From positions 62,001-126,000 of the forward strand of contig NZ_JACJPO010000056.1 of the NCBI RefSeq assembly GCF_014696105.1: DNA of 64,000 nucleotides, in the 5' to 3' direction. The notes under the pieces were generated by a model. It made no database searches. It had not been told where the DNA came from and was given only the letters and a program-made list of their open reading frames with translations. Source of the DNA: Microcoleus sp. FACHB-1515. Lineage in GTDB: Bacteria; Cyanobacteriota; Cyanobacteriia; Elainellales; Elainellaceae. The translations under genes and the position numbers were made by a program. Positions 54,371 to 63,603 of the stretch are shown here, piece by piece (position 1 is the stretch's first letter; the number at the start of each line of letters is the position of its first letter).

Positions 54371-54468
54371 AGGTTTCTTACGGATGTTTTGAACGCATAC
54401 AACAATTTCCCAGCATCATAGCAGATACCGGGAAGTAATGTCACCTATTCCGACCTGAAAACCGTAGA

Positions 54469-55704
54469 TTAGCGATTCGGACGGCGGCGCTGGAGAAATT
54501 CAGGAATATCAAGTCCGGGTTTGGCGGCAGGCTGGTCTTTACGCGGTTCCGCTGTCGGGATCGATCGCACTGGAGGCTGCGCCGATCGCTGAATTGGGGC
54601 AACTCTGGCAGCAGGCGGCGCGGTTTGCGCTTCCGGGCTGAATCCCGTTGCGATCACGGTGATACGGACTTCTCCCTGGAGGCGATCGTCAATCACTGCG
54701 CCAAAGATGATGTTGGCATTCGGGTCAACGGCCTCGTAGATGATTTCGGCTGCTGAGTTGACTTCATGCAGTGTGAGGTCGCTGCCTCCGGTGATGTTGA
54801 ACACGACACCGCGAGCGCCATCGATCGAGCTTTCCAGCAGCGGAGACGAGATCGCCGTCATTGCCGCTTCTCTCGCTCTGGACTTGCCCGACCCGACGCC
54901 AATGCCCATCAGTGCTGATCCGGCATCGGCCATCACTGCCCGCACGTCGGCAAAGTCCACGTTCACCAGTCCGGGAATCGTGATGATGTCGGAAATGCCC
55001 TGCACACCCTGCCGCAGAATGTCGTCCGCGACGCGAAACGCTTCTTGAACCGGGGTTTGCTCGGAAATGACTGAGAGCAATTTGTCGTTGGGGATGATGA
55101 TCAGCGTGTCAACGCTGCCTTGCAGCGCGGCGATGCCTTCATCTGCCTGGTTGGTGCGTCTGCGCCCTTCAAACGTAAACGGACGGGTGACGACGCCAAC
55201 CGTCAACGCGCCGACTTCTTTGGCAACTTCTGCGACGATCGGAGCCGCGCCTGTGCCCGTGCCGCCGCCCATGCCTGCCGTGATGAACACCAAATCGGCA
55301 TCTTCAAGCGCAGCCGAAATTTCATCACGTGATTCTTCAGCGGCTTTTTGGCCGATCGCCGGATTGCCGCCCGCGCCCAAACCGCGTGTCAGCTTTTGGC
55401 CGACTTGCAGGCGATTGTAAGCTTCGGCATTCGTCAGTGCTTGCGCGTCGGTGTTGATCGACCAAAATTCGATGCCCGACACTTCGCTGGCGATCATGCG
55501 GTTGACCGCATTGCAGCCACCACCCCCGACCCCAATCACCTTAATTTTGGCAACACTGCTCGGCACGACTTCCACACTCCTAGATTCTTCTGCCGCGCTT
55601 TTGGCGTCGCGGACTTGTCCCAAGTGTATGCCAGAGTTTGTAAAAGGATTGGAAGCATTCATTGATGGTAAAAAAGTCGGTTGTTCTTCTGAGGGAGCCT
55701 GCAT
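54469..55704 (-). CDS. ftsZ: Cell-division GTPase FtsZ
   Basis: A 411-aa tubulin homologue that forms the Z ring. It has [27 protein letters not shown], the tubulin signature [28 protein letters not shown] and [10 protein letters not shown]. The N-terminal 50 residues are a cyanobacterial-type extension; the C-terminus ends with [14 protein letters not shown], the conserved tail that binds partners such as Ftn2 and SepF. ATG 55704 is used; an internal ATG at codon 15 is possible. ftsQ lies 202 nt upstream on the same strand. Confidence 0.97.
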   Translation of the reverse strand: MQAPSEEQPTFLPSMNASNPFTNSGIHLGQVRDAKSAAEESRSVEVVPSSVAKIKVIGVGGGGCNAVNRMIASEVSGIEFWSINTDAQALTNAEAYNRLQVGQKLTRGLGAGGNPAIGQKAAEESRDEISAALEDADLVFITAGMGGGTGTGAAPIVAEVAKEVGALTVGVVTRPFTFEGRRRTNQADEGIAALQGSVDTLIIIPNDKLLSVISEQTPVQEAFRVADDILRQGVQGISDIITIPGLVNVDFADVRAVMADAGSALMGIGVGSGKSRAREAAMTAISSPLLESSIDGARGVVFNITGGSDLTLHEVNSAAEIIYEAVDPNANIIFGAVIDDRLQGEVRITVIATGFSPEAQTAPPAARVAPIQRSAQPPVRSIPTAEPRKDQPAAKPGLDIPEFLQRRRPNR

Positions 55705-55906
55705 CGGTCATACCTAGCGATTTCAATGGACTTGCAGCCAGAAGCCACTGAGACTGACGATTTGACCCGCTCCCCGATCGTGCGTGTTCACGATTGAGGA
55801 AGTCGCTGGAAAAACCAATCATAGCACTGAGTCATCTGTGGATTTTGACGGGCGATCGACCCCTTGTCAACTTTAATTTTCCTTTCATTACACGGTCGTT
55901 TCGCAC

Positions 55907-56746
55907 TCAAGGCGTTGGGTCGTCAGCAGAACTCGGCTCAGTGCGGCCATCTTGCACCGTGCGGCTGTCCTGCACCAACTGCACCAGCGGCGAATCCGGG
56001 CTACGCAAATCAATGTAGGCAATCTGCGTCGGATTGACATTGCTGCCAATTTGCCGCATTCGATCGAGCGATCGAAGCTGTTGATTTAATCGTGGACTCA
56101 AAGCGCCCAGATGAGCGCTTCCCAATTCAGTTTTTAGAATTAAATTCGTTGGTTGCCGCCAGTCGATCTCCGAAATTTTCACGGGACTGCTGCTGATCGC
56201 CTGATAGAGCGTCGTCCACTGGCTGCGATACTGCTCTTGCATTCCCAGCACCTTCAAAGATGGCAGCGCGATCGACTGATTAAGCCGCTGAAAAGTTTGC
56301 AACGGAATCGCCTGCCCTTCCGCATCCAGCAAACTGGTTGTGTTGTCCGCAGCAACCGCGATCGCGACCGGAGTGCGCTCTTGAATTTGCACCTTCAGCC
56401 GAGGCGGAAACAACTGCCGCGAAACGGTCGCCTGCGCGATCGGTGCTTGCTGCTGAAGCTCTTGGGCGATCGCTTCCGGCTGAATTTGCCAAAGCGACTG
56501 CGGATAGGCGATCGGCAGCAGCTTTTGCACAGTGGCCGTAGACAAAAGTTGATTGCCCTGCACCTCAACCTGCTGCGGCTGACGCACCACCCAAGCAGGC
56601 AGCGACATCACCCACACCGAACCGCTGGCAACTCCCAACACAAACAGCAAGCGCCAGCTCGCCTGCATAATCCGTACTTTGCGCTGGCGGCGCAGTTTTC
56701 GCCGTCGTTCAGTCAATTCAGCGCGAGACACATCTGCAAAAGGCAT
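55907..56746 (-). CDS. ftsQ: Cell-division protein FtsQ (POTRA)
   Basis: A 279-aa bitopic protein. A short basic N-terminus (ELTERRRKLRRQRKVRIM) is followed by one span (SWRLLFVLGVASGSVWVMSL), a POTRA domain (QVEVQGNQLLSTATVQKLLP, ARVERQLPP-like VSRQLFPPRLKVQIQERTPV) and an FtsQ C-terminal domain (LDAEGQAIPLQTF). It links FtsB/FtsL to the Z ring. The frame runs on to 56923; ATG 56746 lies 7 nt after the preceding gene. The order unknown gene-ftsQ-ftsZ is typical for cyanobacteria. Confidence 0.9.
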   Translation of the reverse strand: MPFADVSRAELTERRRKLRRQRKVRIMQASWRLLFVLGVASGSVWVMSLPAWVVRQPQQVEVQGNQLLSTATVQKLLPIAYPQSLWQIQPEAIAQELQQQAPIAQATVSRQLFPPRLKVQIQERTPVAIAVAADNTTSLLDAEGQAIPLQTFQRLNQSIALPSLKVLGMQEQYRSQWTTLYQAISSSPVKISEIDWRQPTNLILKTELGSAHLGALSPRLNQQLRSLDRMRQIGSNVNPTQIAYIDLRSPDSPLVQLVQDSRTVQDGRTEPSSADDPTP

Positions 56747-56753
56747 CGATCGA

Positions 56754-57197
56754 TCACATGGTTTCGTTGGGTTCAGATTGTAACCGAGGAAGCTGCGATC
56801 GCAGCATCTTTCCCCACTCCTGCGCCAAACCCAAATCCGTAAACGGCACTTGAATCGGTTGATCCCCACTCTCAAACCGAAACGCCAAAGCCGCCCGTTG
56901 AGCGCGAGGCAGCGTTTCCGCACTCAGATCAACCGATCGATCGTCCGCCAGCAGCTCGATCGATTGCACCCGCCCCAGCGAAAAACTTTGCAACTCGATC
57001 ATCCCCTGGCGCGTCGGCTTGCCCCAAGTCAAAGCGTCCCCTTTCTGTCCCAAAACCGCCAGAATATCGTACTTGGCGCGATCGAACTGCTCCGCCCAGC
57101 CGCGATACACCTGCACTTTTTGATACTCATTCCACCCCGCCCAAGCCAGCCAGAAAAACAACGCCAGCAGCGGCAACCAGATTAAACCTCTAGTCAT
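56754..57197 (-). CDS. Membrane-anchored conserved protein upstream of ftsQ
   Basis: A 147-aa protein with one N-terminal span (TRGLIWLPLLALFFWLAWAG) and a soluble domain containing YRGWAEQFDRAKYDILAVLG, KGDALTWGKPTRQGMIELQS and DLSAETLPRAQRAALAFRFE. It ends 7 nt before ftsQ and is surely co-transcribed with it. Genes of this size and place are common upstream of cyanobacterial ftsQ; the position suggests a role in division or envelope growth, but the function is unknown. Confidence 0.8.
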   Translation of the reverse strand: MTRGLIWLPLLALFFWLAWAGWNEYQKVQVYRGWAEQFDRAKYDILAVLGQKGDALTWGKPTRQGMIELQSFSLGRVQSIELLADDRSVDLSAETLPRAQRAALAFRFESGDQPIQVPFTDLGLAQEWGKMLRSQLPRLQSEPNETM

Positions 57198-57270
57198 GCG
57201 ATCGATTTTGGTGCATCAGATTTAACGGTAGCAGGAGAGGGGCGATCGGGTGTCGGATGTCGGCAAAAGG

Positions 57271-57455
57271 CAGAACAGCAGAAGGTAGGAGGTTCGGAAA
57301 CGGGAGACGCGGCGGGAAAGCAGATGCGAAGCGCCACCATCGGGTAAGCAGATATGCCCTTGCGTAGGGTGCAGGGAAATGCAATCTCCCTGCTGGGGTT
57401 GGAGGTGTGGAGGAGGGGTGAAACCCCTAGCCTCCACTGGCTCGGAAACCAAAAG
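57271..57455 (+). repeat. Dispersed hairpin-rich repeat, copy D
   Basis: Reads CAGAAGG, GGAAACGGGAGACGCGGCGG, GAAAGCAGATGCGAAGCGCC, CCCTTGCGTAGGGTGCAGGG, GGGTTGGAGGTGTGGAGGAG, the hairpin GGGGT-GAA-ACCCC, CTAGCCTCCACTGGCTCGG and AAACCAAAAG. The hairpin arms changed in step with each other relative to copy A (compensatory: GGGGC/GCCCC to GGGGT/ACCCC). It lies between divergent genes, unlike the other three copies, in a 380-nt spacer that holds nothing else clear. Confidence 0.85.
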
Positions 57456-57577
57456 TAATCCAACAGGTGATTCACTCCATTTCCGCTGAACAATCCTGTA
57501 ACAATCAACTACAAATTTCCCTGCTCATCCATGCAGCTAAGTTAAGGTAGAAGTCACTTCTGAAGACAGATGAAGCG

Positions 57578-59347
57578 ATGAAAAAGCTGTTGTGGACTGG
57601 ACTATTCCTCGCCCCGATTCTCTGGGCACTGCTGAGCTTCCCCGGCATGGCAGCAAAAGGCAACTATGACTCGATCGCGATCGACTTTCGCGAAGACATT
57701 CCCGCCGACCAAATTGCCGCCGAAGTTCAAGCAATTTCAGATCAGTTCGGCAAATTGATTTATCCCAACAGCATCTTTTCCCAAAGCGATCATCTGTATA
57801 TTGTTCCAGGTGACGAATCCCTGCTGAGAGCACTGCGGCGATCGAACCTGAAGCAATACACCGAAGCGATCGAACCCAACTACATCTGGACAAAAGACGA
57901 CATTCCCAACGATCCCGACTACGCCAAACAGTGGAACCTCCGCAGCATCAACGTAGAATCCGCCTGGAATGAAACACACGGACAAGGCGTCACAGTCGCC
58001 GTGATCGACACCGGGATCAGCCCCGTCCCCGACCTGGAAAACACCAAAATTGTCGCAGGCTATGATTTCGTGAGCGATCGCGAAGACGCCACCGACGACA
58101 ACGGACACGGAACGCATGTCGCAGGCACGATCGCCCAATCCACCAACAACGAATTCGGCGTCGCGGGGATCGCCTACGAAGCCGCGCTCATGCCCCTGAA
58201 AGTTCTGGGTGCAGGCGGCGGCGGCACGGTAGCTGACATTGCTGAAGCGATTCGATTTGCCGCCGATCACGGCGCGGACGTGATCAACATGAGCTTGGGC
58301 GGCGGCGGCGACACCGATCTGATGCGCGAAGCGATCGACTATGCCCACAGCAAAGGCGTCGTGATCGTGGCCGCAGCCGGAAACGCCAACAGCAACGCCG
58401 CCGCCTATCCCGCCCGCTACCCCAACGTAATCGCCGTTTCCGCGCTCGACCCCGCCGGACAAAAAGCCGAGTATTCCAACTACGGCGCGGGCGTGGACAT
58501 TGCCGCTCCGGGCGGCGGCGGCACAACTGAGGCAGACGGCATTTTGCAAAACACGATCGATCCCCAAACGGGCGAAAGCGTCTTCACGTCGCTTCAGGGA
58601 ACGAGCATGGCGGCTCCACATGTGGCAGGCGTGGCCGCGCTAATTAAGGCGAGTGGGGTGCAGGAACCGGAGGCGATCGCCCAGATCCTCAAGCAGTCCG
58701 CCCGCCCGATCAAAGACGACGAACTCAACTACTTCGGCGCAGGCCAGCTTGATGCCGATGCCGCTGTCAAACTCGCGCTCAAAGGCCAGATCACCTTCAA
58801 AGACTTCTGGCGCTGGCTGAGTCAAAACGGCTATCTGAATTTGCGCTTCTGGTTCGATGGCGGCGTCGTTGCCCTGCTGCCCAAGATCGGCATGGTGTTA
58901 GGTTCGTATCTGCTGGCGTGGTTTTTGCGGAACTACCTTCCTGGCTGGAGCTTCGCGCTAGGCAGCGGCTTGGTGATGGGCAGTGCTGGACTGTTCCCCT
59001 TGCGCGGCCTGTACCGCTACGACTTGCCGCAGTTTCCGTTCCGCCTGCTGGGAAGCTCGATCCCCGAATTGGGTAGCGCCATTCAAGCCAGTCCGATGCT
59101 GAATCCGCTGTTCGCCAGCGTGATCGTTCCGTTCATCCTGGTCGCCTTGCTGCTGGGACATTCCCAATGGCGCTGGTTTGCAGTGGGATCAACCCTGGGA
59201 GTGGCTGCTTGCTTGGCTGTGAGTGCTATGGTGGCTCCATCAGTTCTGTGGCTGGGCAGCGGCGCGATCGCCCAAACTTTCCTGCTGGTGAACGCCCTGC
59301 TGTGCTTCGGACTGGCCTACCTTGCAGCAAAAGCAGAAACAGCATGA
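57578..59347 (+). CDS. Subtilisin-like serine protease with membrane C-terminus
   Basis: A 589-aa S8 protease. Signal peptide MKKLLWTGLFLAPILWALLS; a prodomain-like region to about 105; catalytic triad in VAVIDTGISPV (Asp), DNGHGTHVAGTIA (His) and GTSMAAPHVAGVAAL (Ser). After the catalytic domain (to about 400) comes a short linker with FKDFWRWLSQNGYLNLRFWF and about five membrane spans up to the end (IGMVLGSYLLAWFLRNYLPG and others). The protease should face the periplasm while tethered. The ATG of the next gene overlaps its stop (ATGA). Confidence 0.93.
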   Translation: MKKLLWTGLFLAPILWALLSFPGMAAKGNYDSIAIDFREDIPADQIAAEVQAISDQFGKLIYPNSIFSQSDHLYIVPGDESLLRALRRSNLKQYTEAIEPNYIWTKDDIPNDPDYAKQWNLRSINVESAWNETHGQGVTVAVIDTGISPVPDLENTKIVAGYDFVSDREDATDDNGHGTHVAGTIAQSTNNEFGVAGIAYEAALMPLKVLGAGGGGTVADIAEAIRFAADHGADVINMSLGGGGDTDLMREAIDYAHSKGVVIVAAAGNANSNAAAYPARYPNVIAVSALDPAGQKAEYSNYGAGVDIAAPGGGGTTEADGILQNTIDPQTGESVFTSLQGTSMAAPHVAGVAALIKASGVQEPEAIAQILKQSARPIKDDELNYFGAGQLDADAAVKLALKGQITFKDFWRWLSQNGYLNLRFWFDGGVVALLPKIGMVLGSYLLAWFLRNYLPGWSFALGSGLVMGSAGLFPLRGLYRYDLPQFPFRLLGSSIPELGSAIQASPMLNPLFASVIVPFILVALLLGHSQWRWFAVGSTLGVAACLAVSAMVAPSVLWLGSGAIAQTFLLVNALLCFGLAYLAAKAETA

Positions 59348-59568
59348 GCATCACCGTCAGCGGCACAATGAAAAAGTCGAATTTGGGCGCGGGCACTTGG
59401 GCGCTGAATTCAGACGACGGCCAAACCTACGAGGTGATGCACGACGCGCCTCAAGAACTGCTCAAAGACGGGCAAAAAGTGCAGGTGAAAGGCCAAGTTC
59501 GCAACGATGTCATGTCAGTGGCGATGATTGGGCCAGTGTTGGAAGTGGAAAGCTTCGAGGTCAAGTAG
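59344..59568 (+). CDS. Small OB-fold-like protein coupled to the protease
   Basis: A 74-aa protein: MSITVSGTMKKSNLGAGTWA, LNSDDGQTYEVMHDAPQELL, KDGQKVQVKGQVRNDVMSVA. The strands and the GxWxLxSDDGxxYEV...DGxxVxVxG pattern fit a minimal OB fold. Function unknown; the ATGA overlap with the protease gene indicates coupled translation and perhaps a joint task, such as inhibition or regulation. Its stop overlaps the convergent GTPase gene by 8 nt. Confidence 0.75.
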   Translation: MSITVSGTMKKSNLGAGTWALNSDDGQTYEVMHDAPQELLKDGQKVQVKGQVRNDVMSVAMIGPVLEVESFEVK

Positions 59569-61075
59569 GCCGCTCATCGCTGCTGACTTTGACGACGCGG
59601 GCGATCGCTTCCTGCACAAACGCCCGAATAAACTCGTCGCGCCGATTCAGTTGAAACTGTTCCTGCACCACTTGGCTCATGCCGCCATCGCCCCAATTTT
59701 GATCGCGGCGAAAATACTCGATGAAGCTTCTTCCGGCGATGCGCGTTAGATACGCCGCCGTTGCCGCCTGAATCGCTCGTCCGGCCAGAAACGTCGCCAC
59801 GTTGGTTTGCAGCGCGATCGAAAATAGCTCGATCGCTCCGCGCAAAATGCCCAGTCCCGCCAAGGTTTTCGCCAGCGAAACGGCGAGTTCTTTACCGCGA
59901 TCGAGATTGATTTCGCAGCCGTAAACCCGTCCAATTTCGACCACCATTTGGGCGTTGACTGCCGCCGTTGCCAGCAAATCCACGACCGGAAGCGGCGTCA
60001 CGGCAATCACGCCCGCGCCAATCCACTGAAAGCGATCGACGATCGCCTCGGCCTGCCGCAGTCGTTGTGCGTCAATAATTCGCCGCGCTTCTTCGCCCAA
60101 GCGCTGCGACTGCAACAAAATATTGTCCGCCACCAAATCTTCCCCTTCCGCCCGCAGAATCGCGGCAATTCGGCGCAGGAGGGGCAGAATATCCGGATCA
60201 AGCCGATACAGATCGCCATTGTCCAGCACCATTGGACGCGGATTGGCAGCGACCGCAACGAGATCCGGCTGGGGGCGAAACGACTGGAGACGATTCCGCA
60301 GTCGATCGAAAATCCGATCGCGATCGACTTCCGAGTACAAATCCGTTTTGTTGAAGACGACGATCGATCGCTTGCCGATTTCCACGAGCGATCGCAGCGG
60401 CTCATATTCGGACTTCCGTAAATCGTTGTCCAAAACGAACAAGAGCAAATCCGCTTCGGTCGCCAGTTTACGCGCCAACTGTTCGCGTCCGGTTCCCTGA
60501 ACACCCGCTTCCAGGATGCCCGGAGTATCGGTAAGCCAAATTTCGCGATCGAGGCCGCGCAGCCGAAAGCTGTAGGTTTTGCCGACTTCGGTTGTGCCCA
60601 TCGGTGCGCCGACTTCCCCGACAATTTGTCCCAGGATGGCGTTGACGATCGAAGTTTTGCCCGCCGACCCGACGCCAAACACAACCAGATGAATTTCGCG
60701 CTTCGCCAGATTCTCTTCAATCAGCCGCGACTGCTCAAACAAAGCTTGCCGCGCCACTTCATCTTGAATCTGCTCAACCTGCTGCCGTACCGCTTTCAGG
60801 GTTTCTTCTGCCGCAGTGGTTTTTTCGACCGGAGCTTGCGGGATCGCTCTTGCCGTGCGGCTCGGCGGACGCAAGAAAAGATAGCCGTAATAGGCGATCG
60901 CACCTACCAGCGCGACCAGCAAAACAATCACCACCAGCAGCAGCAAATTCGCCAACAGCGGCGAACTAAAGGCGATGCTTGAATACAGTCGATTCACTGC
61001 ATCCAGCAGCCAAGCCACCAAGCCTAAAGTCAGGACAATCCCAACAACTAAAATCCAGATCCGCGATCGCAACAT
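59561..61075 (-). CDS. Membrane-anchored GTPase with DUF697-like domain
   Basis: A 504-aa protein. Two N-terminal spans (IWILVVGIVLTLGLVAWLL and LLLLVVIVLLVALVGAIAYY) are followed by a coiled region and a GTPase domain: GVGSAGKTSIVNAILG (G1), WLTDTPGILEAG (G3), VFNKTDLY (G4). The C-terminal part, GVIAVTPLPVVDLLATAAVN, is the DUF697 (YcjF-like) hydrophobic domain. Such dynamin-/Era-like membrane GTPases are common in cyanobacteria; the process they serve is not established. Confidence 0.88.
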   Translation of the reverse strand: MLRSRIWILVVGIVLTLGLVAWLLDAVNRLYSSIAFSSPLLANLLLLVVIVLLVALVGAIAYYGYLFLRPPSRTARAIPQAPVEKTTAAEETLKAVRQQVEQIQDEVARQALFEQSRLIEENLAKREIHLVVFGVGSAGKTSIVNAILGQIVGEVGAPMGTTEVGKTYSFRLRGLDREIWLTDTPGILEAGVQGTGREQLARKLATEADLLLFVLDNDLRKSEYEPLRSLVEIGKRSIVVFNKTDLYSEVDRDRIFDRLRNRLQSFRPQPDLVAVAANPRPMVLDNGDLYRLDPDILPLLRRIAAILRAEGEDLVADNILLQSQRLGEEARRIIDAQRLRQAEAIVDRFQWIGAGVIAVTPLPVVDLLATAAVNAQMVVEIGRVYGCEINLDRGKELAVSLAKTLAGLGILRGAIELFSIALQTNVATFLAGRAIQAATAAYLTRIAGRSFIEYFRRDQNWGDGGMSQVVQEQFQLNRRDEFIRAFVQEAIARVVKVSSDERPT

Positions 61076-61244
61076 GGCCGCAACGTCCAGTAATGCCTTT
61101 CATCTTAATCCTTCCATCCTCGACGCCCGATCGCGGCCTGCCGGAACAGACTTCCTGACACCTGATCCCCACACCCCTAGAGAATGAGGAATACAGCGCA
61201 GCCCATCTGTCAGAATGTAAACAGCAATTGCAGGGAGAGAAACG

Positions 61245-62375
61245 GTGAGCAGCGTACCCGAAAGGCGGATCAGCTTTTCTTTGTCAAGCATCTTGGTGGT
61301 GCTGGCAACGATTTTATCGATCGTGGTGCTGTGGCAAATCCGCAGCTTAATCGTGTTGTTGCTAATTTCGATCGTGCTTGCTTCGGCAATTGCGCCGATC
61401 GTCGATTGGGCAGAAAGGTTTCGCGTCCCTCGCTGGCTAACGGTGATTTTGGTGTATCTCAGCTTGATTGCCGGACTGGTCGGGCTGGCCGTTGCATTTG
61501 GCCCTGCGGCCTTCACCCAGATCGAACAACTGATTCGATCGCTGCCGGAATATGTGCGGGAACTGACCGTTCTGGTGGAAAACTGGGTATTGAGCATCAA
61601 CGACAGTCGCCCGGAACTCGTCAGCCAGGTCGAAAAGCTGTTTGATATCCAAAGCATCACGGCCTGGGCAATTCGATCGAGCCAGCAGGCGATCGCCCGC
61701 TCCTATTCGCTCACGACAGGCTTTGTCGGCAGCATCATCAACGTGATTCTGTCGCTGTTTGTTTCGGGCTACATGGTGGCCGACAGCAAAAATTTAATTC
61801 GCGGCGCGGTGCGCGTCTTACCGCGTCCTTGGGATCGCCGTCTGGAAACGCAAATTGGTCCGGTCAGCGCTCGCATCGGTTCCTACATTCGCGGTCGCAT
61901 CATCGTTTCAACGATTTTGGGCGTGGCTGCGACGATCGGCATGAGCGTGTTGGGCTTGTCAGATGTCGCTTTGGGCTTGGGCGCGATCGCAGGCGTGGCA
62001 AACTTCATTCCGTTCGTGGGCCCGATTTTGGGCGCAATTCCCTCGCTGGTCGTGGCGCTTTCTTATGGCTGGTGGACGCTGCTGTGGGTGTTTCTCCTGT
62101 TTGTGATTATTCAAAATTTGGAAGCATATATTCTCGCTCCGGTTGTGATCGGCTCCTCGGTTGGCCTGCATCCGCTCTATTTGCTGCTGGCCGTTTTGGG
62201 CGGAACCGAAGTCTTGGGAATTTTTGGGGCGCTGCTGGCTCCGCCGCTGGTGGGGGGAGCCGCTTTGCTGCTGGAAAATCTTTATTTGGAACCGAAAGAA
62301 ATGGCAGAATCGCAAGAGCCGCTGCTGGTGGGCAAACCTTCGGAAGGAATGCCTGTGGGACAAATCGATCGCTAA
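61245..62375 (+). CDS. AI-2E family (PerM/YdiK-type) permease
   Basis: A 376-aa membrane protein with seven or eight spans. It starts with GTG 61245 (VSSVPERRISFSLSSILVVL). Typical parts are ASAIAPIVDWAERFRVPRWL, the large loop with QIEQLIRSLPEYVREL, and the C-terminal ALGLGAIAGVANFIPFVGPI, LGAIPSLVVALSYG and LAPVVIGSSVGLHPLYLLLA. The family exports small molecules or, in some members, exchanges Na+ for H+; the name AI-2E should not be read as proof of autoinducer transport. Substrate unknown. Confidence 0.88.
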   Translation: MSSVPERRISFSLSSILVVLATILSIVVLWQIRSLIVLLLISIVLASAIAPIVDWAERFRVPRWLTVILVYLSLIAGLVGLAVAFGPAAFTQIEQLIRSLPEYVRELTVLVENWVLSINDSRPELVSQVEKLFDIQSITAWAIRSSQQAIARSYSLTTGFVGSIINVILSLFVSGYMVADSKNLIRGAVRVLPRPWDRRLETQIGPVSARIGSYIRGRIIVSTILGVAATIGMSVLGLSDVALGLGAIAGVANFIPFVGPILGAIPSLVVALSYGWWTLLWVFLLFVIIQNLEAYILAPVVIGSSVGLHPLYLLLAVLGGTEVLGIFGALLAPPLVGGAALLLENLYLEPKEMAESQEPLLVGKPSEGMPVGQIDR

Positions 62376-62586
62376 AGTGACGCCATTACCCGCAATTACA
62401 GTCTGAATCAAACTAACTAAAATCAGGCTGATATGGTTCCGCAACTCTTCACTATTTGCATTCAGAAAATGACGATCGAGCCGAGTCGAAGTGCCGTCGA
62501 GCGATTTGTAGCGATTTGCTAAGTTCAGTTGTCGATGTGAAGATTTCTTGACAGGCTCGAAAGAGGTGAAATTTTTTGGAGCGTCT

Positions 62587-62907
62587 ATGAGCCTTGCTGT
62601 GATTAAATTTTCTTCGGAAGACTGCGGCCTTTGTCACAAAATGTCGTTTTACGACCAAAAGGTGGCGCAGGAGTTGGGGTTGGAATTTGTCGATGTGAAG
62701 ATGCAGGACACAGCGACCTACCGCAAATACCGCAAAATCCTGTTGGCGCAATATCCTGATAAGGCGGAAATGGGCTGGCCGACCTATTTGATCTGCAAAT
62801 CGCCGGAAGCAGAATTTAAGATCGTCGGAGAAGTAAAAGGCGCACATCCGAAAGGCGAATTTCGATCGCGCCTGCAAGAACTGATTGATCAGGTTCCAGC
62901 CAATTAA
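62587..62907 (+). CDS. Thioredoxin-like protein
   Basis: A 106-aa protein with a thioredoxin fold: MSLAVIKFSSEDCGLCHKMS has the active-site CGLC, and MGWPTYLICKSP holds the cis-Pro-like turn preceding the strand LICK. The CGLC motif differs from the classical CGPC, and the C-terminus AHPKGEFRSRLQELIDQ is unlike TrxA. It is probably a disulfide reductase or redox sensor. ATG 62587 follows GGAG with good spacing. A terminator lies downstream. Confidence 0.85.
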   Translation: MSLAVIKFSSEDCGLCHKMSFYDQKVAQELGLEFVDVKMQDTATYRKYRKILLAQYPDKAEMGWPTYLICKSPEAEFKIVGEVKGAHPKGEFRSRLQELIDQVPAN

Positions 62908-62952
62908 TGAATTGAATCTCGATCGCTCAATTCAATCTGAACTGACGCTAAA

Positions 62953-62980
62953 AGCCAGGAAATTAACTTCCTGGTTTTTT
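62953..62980 (+). terminator. Rho-independent terminator after the thioredoxin-like gene
   Basis: GCCAGGAA, loop ATTAAC, TTCCTGGT then five to six Ts. It is 46 nt after the stop, and also 15 nt from the end of the convergent XRE gene. Confidence 0.88.
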
Positions 62981-62994
62981 ACTGCAATAAACAA

Positions 62995-63261
62995 CTAATC
63001 GGTTGATTCTTCATCAGAGCGATCGTCTTCCTCAAATGTAATATCACTCAGATACAACCTGACAAAATCTCTTGCTGCTTGTCGATTAATTTTTTCTAAA
63101 GCAACAACAATATCCGCTACTGACTCAGCAACAGGATCTTGTGTTTCATTGAACCAATAGTGAATTTTAGAGCATCCAACGCCCATTGTTGTAGCAAGTT
63201 TGTTTTGATTAATTCCGTACTGCTGCATCACTTCACGGAGCGCCCTACCTGCCTTTCCCAT
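62995..63261 (-). CDS. XRE-family helix-turn-helix protein
   Basis: An 88-aa regulator. MGKAGRALREVMQQYGINQN, then KLATTMGVGCSKIHYWFNET is a Cro/CI-type HTH (helix 2 Q-x-x-L-A, helix 3 SKIHYWFNE). The second half is helical with an acidic end (DITFEEDDRSDEESTD). It is AT-richer than most genes here and lacks HIP1 sites, which hints at recent transfer or a different ancestry. Such single-HTH proteins often belong to small accessory units. It may act as its own repressor. Confidence 0.85.
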   Translation of the reverse strand: MGKAGRALREVMQQYGINQNKLATTMGVGCSKIHYWFNETQDPVAESVADIVVALEKINRQAARDFVRLYLSDITFEEDDRSDEESTD

Positions 63262-63381
63262 CTTTTGTTAATGATTCATCACACATATCTGTTCAGAAAA
63301 CTGAACTTCTACCACCTAATTAAAGTCAGAAGCCAGCCCGAACCGTCGGAAGTGCAAGGCTGGCTCTGGCTTCAAATTGCA

Positions 63382-63603
63382 ATGGAGACAACCCACATTA
63401 TGACCTATCGCGATCGCTTACACTACTGGGCAGTCGTTCGATTTTTGCCGGATATGCAGCGCATTACAATCGCTCGATTTGCCAATCGAAGGGATACAGA
63501 CGGACATTTGCAGGCGTTTCGGCGGCTTTTACCGGATGCAAACGTGGCGATCGTTTTTGATCTCAACGATGGCCTCAAACCGGAGCAACGCGATCGAAAA
63601 TAG
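63382..63603 (+). CDS. Unknown 73-aa protein with MTYRDRL motif
   Basis: Starts at ATG 63382: METTHIMTYRDRLHYWAVVR, then FLPDMQRITIARFANRRDTD and GHLQAFRRLLPDANVAIVFD. The combination ITIARFxxRxDxxGHLQxxRRLxP resembles short cyanobacterial proteins of unknown function that I have no name for. The frame runs on upstream to 63139 but without protein-like sequence. Its end overlaps the convergent gene by 29 nt. Confidence 0.7.
   Translation: METTHIMTYRDRLHYWAVVRFLPDMQRITIARFANRRDTDGHLQAFRRLLPDANVAIVFDLNDGLKPEQRDRK

Noticed and set aside
57737-58621. 294-aa minus-strand ORF inside the subtilisin gene
   Set aside because: Antisense shadow over the catalytic domain; Gly/Ala/Val-rich without domain features.
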